A stretch of DNA of 17,118 nucleotides from UBA4729 sp038236865. Lineage in GTDB: Bacteria > Patescibacteriota > Saccharimonadia > Saccharimonadales > UBA4665. This document shows positions 12,651 through 17,118 of the stretch, one piece after another (position 1 is the stretch's first letter; each line of letters starts with the position of its first letter). Position numbers and translations under genes: made by a program. The notes below the pieces were generated by a model. The model did no database searches and was not told the origin of the DNA. It saw only the letters and a program-made list of their open reading frames with translations. The DNA is taken from NCBI GenBank assembly GCA_038236865.1, contig JBBRZI010000025.1, positions 1 through 17,118 on the forward strand, read 5' to 3'.

Positions 12651-15600
12651 AATACTTACTTGCGTAGTTGAATGTAATCTCACCGGCTCGGGCAAAGTCG
12701 CCAGCGGCTCCTGCGTTCACGTGAACCCGAAAGGTCAATACATCGCCGGCAGCGAACGAACAGCCACCGAAGCTACCCGAGGCAATCGAGCCGGTCGTCC
12801 AAGTGTTGGACGTCGTACCGGCGGCGACAGCGCTGCCGCAAGCAGCCCCGCCCTTGTAAGCACCAATTGTAACTGCATCGCCGCTAGCAGTACTGGTGAC
12901 AAAGCCGTTGAGCGAAAGTACGGCACCGCTGGCGGGGATATTGCCGAAATCAGACGGGACTTGGTAGCGGACATAAATGTCATAGTTTGCCGCCGCAGTG
13001 GCGGTCCAGCTGTAATAGTTATGAACATCGCCAGCAACGTTACAAATGGCCGTGGCAATGCTTAAGGCGCCGGTGTTACTACAGAAGTCTGAGGTCATCG
13101 TGCCGATGTTGCTGGTGCCATCGCCAGTCAGGGTAGCGCCGGCGTATTCCGGAGACAGGGTAACCGCTGTAATGTGGCGGGCGGTACCGTACAGCGTCAA
13201 TTCGTGATTGGCGTTATCGAACGACGCGTAATTGCCGCCGGCGAAGTTACCGATGTTGAGCAGGCCACTGACGCCGGCAGTGCCGGTGACGTAGAGGTCG
13301 CCGGTGCCAGTGCCGGTGAAGTTCTGGATGCCAGTGCTGCCGACGGTGACGATTTGGGTGCTGGTATTGGTGCTCAGGATGGCCGTACCGGCGTTGTTCT
13401 GGACCTGGAAGGCGGTGCCGTCGGTACCGTTGGCCTTAGCGACGACAAAGCCGGCGACCGTGCCCGTCGAACCCTTAGCGCCGCCCTGGAGAACCAAGTT
13501 ACCGCCGGTAGTGGCGCCGGTGGCGCCGGCGCCGGCTTGAATCGTCAGGCTGCCGCCATTGCCGGCTGAGCCTTGGACGACGTTAATGGTGCGGGCACCA
13601 GAGTTGGTAGCATCGCCCAATGTCAGGTCGGCGCCGCTACTAGTGACCGAGGTGATGTTAACACCGGTATTGTTGACCTTGAGCCCATACGCGCCAGCCG
13701 TAAAGTTGTCGACGGTAGTGGCGTTGCTGTTACCGAGGTTAATGGTACGGGCGTTGGTATTACCAAAGCCCAAGGTCGGTGATCCCAGGCCGGTCGTCAC
13801 GTCGATGCTTGAAGCCTGTTGGAAGGTTAGATTGCCGACGGTATCGAGTTGGAGGCGGTTGGTACCGCCGGTGCGGAAGTTAAGCACATTAGCGTCGTTG
13901 GTACCGAGGACAGCGGCAGCGGCAAAGCTGTTGCCACCTTGGGTGAACGAAGCGTTGCCGGTACAGGTACTGACTTGGTTGGTGGAGTTTCGGCAGAGGT
14001 AGTTCGCCGTGTCGGCCGTACCCATAGTGGCGAGCGTCAGCACACCGGTAGCATTAACGCTCAAGTTACCGGCGCCAGCCGACAACGTAGTACCGGCCGT
14101 CAGGCTCGTCGAGGTGTTGATGGCACCGGCCCAGTTGATGCTACCGCTGGCGAGAATGCCAGTGCTGGTGATATTGCCTTGGACGGCCGTTGGCAGCGTT
14201 TGAGTGAGGCTAGGAACGTTGACGCCATTCGTAGCCAGGATAGAGTTGGCCGCAGCCGCCGTGACTTGCAGGGCGCTACCGGCATTGCCGTATAAAATAC
14301 CATTCTGGGTCAGGCTGGTGACGCCGGTACCACCGTTGGGGACCGTCACAGCCCCAGACGACAGCAGGCCGGTGCCGCTGCTCTGAACAACGCCGCCGAG
14401 GCCGCCATTAGTCAGGGAGCCGAGCGTAATGGCGCCGGTGCCAGTCGTGAGAGTGTTGATGCCGCTAATAGAGGTGTTGCCGTTGAAGGTGGCGCCGCCG
14501 GTGCCGGTGCTGAAGGTACCGGTGCCGGTTTGGGTCAGGTTGGCGTTATTGGCGACGCTGACACCACCATTGAAGGTGCCGAGGCCGGTGAAGGTCGTCG
14601 TGTTACCAAAGGCTACTGTTTGACTGAAAGTATTGGCGAGAGTGAAGGTGTTCGACTTGTTGATGTAGGCGACATTGGTGAGCGTGCCGGCCGTGTTGAT
14701 GTCCGCGCCACCCAATTGGATAACCGCACCGACGCCGGCGGCGTTGAGGATATTGCCTTGCACGGTGGCGGTAGTGGTGATGTTGTTAGCAGTACTAATC
14801 GTGCCAAAACCGCTGGCGATCGAACCGGCGATCAGCACGCCTGTCTTGGTGGTATTGAGCTGAACGACAAGTGGGATGGATTGGGATAGCTGCGGTACAC
14901 CGGTCGCGCCAGTGATCAAAATACTATCGTTGCTTGCAGCCGTAGCCAGAATGTTTCCGGCCGCATTACCAAAGAGGATGCCGTTGGTCGTAAAGCTTGT
15001 GACGCCGGTGCCACCGTTCGGTACCGACAAGTTGCCCGCGCTCAATACACCGGTGCCGCTGCTCTGAACGACGCCGCCGAGGCCGCCATTCGTCAGGCTG
15101 CCGAGCGTGACCGTGCCGGTGCCAGTGGTGAAGGTGTTGGTGGTCGTAACGCTGGTGTTGCCGTTCAGGCTGACATTGCCCGAACCGGTGCTTAGTGTGC
15201 CGATGCCGGTTTGCGTAAAGTTACTGTTATTGGCCACCGACAATCCGCCGTTGAAGGTAGCGGCGGCGGTGAAGGTACTGCCACCAGTGACAGCGAGCGT
15301 ACCGGTGACGCCGGCGTTGCCACTGACACTCAGAGTGCCGATGGTGCCGATGCCCGTAATCGTAGCGTTGTTGGCAACCGTTAAGGCCGTCCCGGCGGCG
15401 CTGAATGTGGTAACGCCGGTAAACGTGTTGGCGCTCACACCAGTTTGGGTGTAACTGCCACTCGTATTGATGGACGTGCTGGCCGAAATAGCGCCGGTGC
15501 TACTGACGGTAAAGGCACCGGCGTTGACACTGAGGCTATTGCCGCTGAGCGCGCCAGTGGCAGTAACCGTTGCACCTTGGACGGCACTGGTGGCGGTGAG

Positions 15601-17118
15601 GTTGGCACCTTGGATGTTGGCAGTAGTAGTGATGTTGTTGGTAGTCGAGATTGCTCCAAAACCGCTGGCGATTGAACCGGTGTCGAGGACACCGACTTTG
15701 CGGATATTGCTGTAGGTCAGCGTCGCATCGATGGCGTTATTCTGCAGCAAACCAGCGCCAGAGATGAGTGGATTGCCGTTGTAGCTGAGTAAGCTGGTGT
15801 AGCCGGTGCCGACGTTGAGCGCGTTGAAGGTGTTGTTGGTAGCCGCCGTGACGTTCTTGAAGTTAATGCCATTTAAGACGTTTGCGCCGGTAACGTTGTT
15901 GGTACCAGTCAGCACAACATTGACATCATTTTGAGTGATTGTGCTGGCGCTTACGTTGCTGTTCGTGAGGCTTGCCCCGATGACCGAGGCGTTGTTGATA
16001 GCACTCGAGCCGCTAAACGTACCGTTGAGTGCAGTTAAGTTGCCGTTTTGGTCGATCTTGGCGACGGTTGTGCCGCCATTATTCTTGAATTGGGTGATGT
16101 CTTGGCCACTCGCACCCTGGATGACCGCTGCGACGCCGCCACTGGCGAAAATGTTGAAATTAGCGTTGGTTTGCTGGCCAGTTTGATTGCGGATGAAGTC
16201 GGTACCAGTGGTGGTCTCAAAGCTCGTGCTACAGCCCGCCAACTGGCCGCTGACGTTTTGACAAACATTGATGGTACCAGTAGTGGCGCTGGCGACATAG
16301 GTAACGTTGCCGGTAGCATTTACTGCGAACACGCCGCTACTAACACTAAGGGTGGCACCCTGTAAGGCACCGGTTGCGGCTACCGTTGATCCTTGGACTG
16401 TGGCAGTTGTGATGATGTTGTTGCCGGTGGAGATCGAGCCAAAAGCACCGCTGATTGTACCGGCCGTTACTGCACCCAAGCTAGTGATGTTGCCCTGGAC
16501 GGCGGATGGCAGAGTCTGGGTCAGGCCAGGCACACCGGCGACGCCGGTAGCTAGAATGCTGTTGTTGGCACTGGCAGTAGCTTGAATGGCACCAGTGCCA
16601 TTCCCAAAGAGTATGCCATTGAGGGTAAACGTGCCGGCGCCAGTACCGCCGTTGGCGACGGTGAGGTTGCCAGAAGACAGCAAGCCAGTAGCGTCTGATT
16701 GGACAACGCCGGCACCCAAGGCACCGAGCTTGACGGCGCCGGTGCCAGTGGTGAAGGTGTTGGTGCCGGATACGCTTACGTTGCCATTGTGAGTAGTCGC
16801 ACCAGTGAATGTGCTCGTACCGGTGACAGCTAAAGTGCCGCCCAGGGTGGTGGCGCCGGTGCCGACGGTGAGGGTGTTGGTGCCGGATACTGAGGTTGCA
16901 CCGTTTAAGGTGACGGCACCAGTACCGGTACTGAACGTACCGAGACCAGTTTGGGCAAAGTTACCAGTGTCGGTGATGCCGCCGTTGGCGGTTAAGGCAC
17001 CGGTTAAGGTGGTGGCGCCGGTGACAGCCAGGGTGCCGCCGAGCGTGGTAGCGCCGGTACCGACGGTGAGGGTGTTGGTGCCAGAGATGGCAACGTTGCC
17101 ATTGAAGGTACTGGCGCC
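12649..17118 (-). CDS. Giant beta-strand-repeat surface protein (adhesin/fibre-like), N-terminus outside window
   Basis: At least 1489 residues; the frame is open through the right edge, so the start lies beyond 17118. Composition is dominated by Gly, Ala, Thr, Ser, Asn, Val and Leu with few charged residues, as in extracellular beta-helical or beta-prism fibres. Repeated modules are visible: a GTNTLTVGTGATTLGG block of 66-residue period at the right end; three copies of a V-x-N-G-G-T-G...NGILFGN...ILAT...Q-G-N-I-T module (near 16479-16668, 14857-15036 and 14166-14352), familiar from phage tail-fibre-like proteins; and three copies of F-G-x-I-S-T-x-N-N-I-x-T-T-A. Two C-x9-C motifs occur at 16231-16263 and 13963-13995. 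The last 200 residues (13272 downward) are non-repetitive, with four Cys and a beta-rich pattern ending ITFNYASKY. No LPXTG-type anchor is seen. Confidence 0.9.
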   Translation of the reverse strand, partial: GASTFNGNVAISGTNTLTVGTGATTLGGTLAVTGATTLTGALTANGGITDTGNFAQTGLGTFSTGTGAVTLNGATSVSGTNTLTVGTGATTLGGTLAVTGTSTFTGATTHNGNVSVSGTNTFTTGTGAVKLGALGAGVVQSDATGLLSSGNLTVANGGTGAGTFTLNGILFGNGTGAIQATASANNSILATGVAGVPGLTQTLPSAVQGNITSLGAVTAGTISGAFGSISTGNNIITTATVQGSTVAATGALQGATLSVSSGVFAVNATGNVTYVASATTGTINVCQNVSGQLAGCSTSFETTTGTDFIRNQTGQQTNANFNIFASGGVAAVIQGASGQDITQFKNNGGTTVAKIDQNGNLTALNGTFSGSSAINNASVIGASLTNSNVSASTITQNDVNVVLTGTNNVTGANVLNGINFKNVTAATNNTFNALNVGTGYTSLLSYNGNPLISGAGLLQNNAIDATLTYSNIRKVGVLDTGSIASGFGAISTTNNITTTANIQGANLTATSAVQGATVTATGALSGNSLSVNAGAFTVSSTGAISASTSINTSGSYTQTGVSANTFTGVTTFSAAGTALTVANNATITGIGTIGTLSVSGNAGVTGTLAVTGGSTFTAAATFNGGLSVANNSNFTQTGIGTLSTGSGNVSLNGNTSVTTTNTFTTGTGTVTLGSLTNGGLGGVVQSSGTGVLSAGNLSVPNGGTGVTSFTTNGILFGNAAGNILATAASNDSILITGATGVPQLSQSIPLVVQLNTTKTGVLIAGSIASGFGTISTANNITTTATVQGNILNAAGVGAVIQLGGADINTAGTLTNVAYINKSNTFTLANTFSQTVAFGNTTTFTGLGTFNGGVSVANNANLTQTGTGTFSTGTGGATFNGNTSISGINTLTTGTGAITLGSLTNGGLGGVVQSSGTGLLSSGAVTVPNGGTGVTSLTQNGILYGNAGSALQVTAAAANSILATNGVNVPSLTQTLPTAVQGNITSTGILASGSINWAGAINTSTSLTAGTTLSAGAGNLSVNATGVLTLATMGTADTANYLCRNSTNQVSTCTGNASFTQGGNSFAAAAVLGTNDANVLNFRTGGTNRLQLDTVGNLTFQQASSIDVTTGLGSPTLGFGNTNARTINLGNSNATTVDNFTAGAYGLKVNNTGVNITSVTSSGADLTLGDATNSGARTINVVQGSAGNGGSLTIQAGAGATGATTGGNLVLQGGAKGSTGTVAGFVVAKANGTDGTAFQVQNNAGTAILSTNTSTQIVTVGSTGIQNFTGTGTGDLYVTGTAGVSGLLNIGNFAGGNYASFDNANHELTLYGTARHITAVTLSPEYAGATLTGDGTSNIGTMTSDFCSNTGALSIATAICNVAGDVHNYYSWTATAAANYDIYVRYQVPSDFGNIPASGAVLSLNGFVTSTASGDAVTIGAYKGGAACGSAVAAGTTSNTWTTGSIASGSFGGCSFAAGDVLTFRVHVNAGAAGDFARAGEITFNYASKY
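14362..15120 (-). repeat. Two copies of a 681-bp-spaced internal repeat in the giant gene
   Basis: The segment starting near 14371 (GGTGCCGCTGCTCTGAAC on the plus strand) recurs near 15052 with only scattered changes over about 60 bp, a spacing of 681 bp or exactly 227 codons. A diverged third copy occurs near 16678. In-frame spacing means recombination between copies would shorten or lengthen the protein without a frameshift. Confidence 0.65.
16825..17088 (-). repeat. Tandem 198-bp coding repeat near the right edge
   Basis: Sequence from 16825 recurs from 17023 with high identity over about 60 bp, a period of 198 bp or 66 codons. Both copies encode the TLTVGTGATTLGGTLAVTG block. A related unit begins near 16736. 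The array continues to the window edge and probably beyond. Confidence 0.65.

Noticed and set aside
12715..12726. Perfect 12-bp palindrome GTTCACGTGAAC as a parS site
   Set aside because: It shares the CACGTG core and adjacent TT/AA with the parS consensus but fails at most outer positions, and it lies inside the coding C-terminal domain of the giant gene about 5 kb from parB.
12721..17118. Many long plus-strand frames opposite the giant gene
   Set aside because: They are antisense shadows caused by the regular codon pattern of a Gly/Ala/Thr-rich repeat gene; products are low-complexity Val/Pro/Leu or Gly/Ala/Val strings without domains or start signals.
14000..17118. CRISPR array
   Set aside because: Repeats are present, but they are coding repeats of variable similarity with 198-bp and 681-bp spacing in one open frame, without short regular spacers or cas genes.
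9948..17118. Prophage tail region
   Set aside because: Collar-like and fibre-like modules are present, but no capsid, portal, terminase, baseplate, integrase or lysis genes are visible, and the 599-aa protein carries a membrane anchor. It remains open beyond the right edge.

Overview
The window looks like chromosomal DNA from a bacterium of the candidate phyla radiation, most likely Candidatus Saccharibacteria (TM7). This is an inference from the mix of compact housekeeping genes (RF1, PrmC, ParA, ParB, signal peptidase I, an LCP protein, HtrA) with very long, almost uncharged, Gly/Ala/Thr/Asn-rich surface repeat proteins and tail-collar-like modules. All genes read well with the standard code, and TGA is used as a stop, so there is no sign of the UGA-glycine code of Gracilibacteria/SR1. 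No tRNA, rRNA, CRISPR array, transposase or integrase was seen.

Layout. (1) 1-1428, plus strand: the 3' part of prfA (RF1), then prmC, the methyltransferase that modifies the RF1 GGQ loop. (2) 1684-5483, minus strand: an envelope operon of an LCP (LytR-CpsA-Psr) protein, a multipass membrane protein and a membrane-anchored HtrA protease, read from a promoter just upstream of the LCP gene. (3) 5655-6371, plus strand: signal peptidase I, divergent from the LCP gene. (4) 6557-8314, minus strand: parA then parB, separated by 132 bp that carry a heptamer-repeat hairpin and a separate parB promoter. (5) 8440-8662, minus strand: a 40-codon gene with its own strong terminator, preceded by an AT-rich, structured stretch (8663-8911). 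(6) 9017-9850, plus strand: a membrane-anchored protein of unknown function. (7) 9848-9950: a heptamer inverted repeat running from one stop codon to the facing stop codon. (8) 9948-17118, minus strand: a surface operon of a giant beta-repeat protein (N-terminus outside the window), a second 40-codon gene, a 599-residue anchored protein with three tail-collar-like repeats, and a short beta-propeller-like protein.

How the parts fit. Regions 2 and 3 serve cell-wall attachment, extracytoplasmic quality control and protein export. Region 4 is chromosome segregation. Region 8 looks like a fibre or adhesin system, a plausible host-attachment apparatus for an epibiont. The most novel observation is that the tiny gene inside the surface operon has a paralogue about 4 kb away with its own terminator: two unannotated 40-residue basic proteins about 60% identical, with conserved start, length and C-terminal D-P-x-F-x-V pattern. 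Two further patterns stand out: first genes of transcripts tend to have a -10 box only 9-12 nt before the start codon (near-leaderless mRNAs), while several internal genes have Shine-Dalgarno sites; and two intergenic inverted repeats built of TAG-containing heptamers begin exactly at stop codons.
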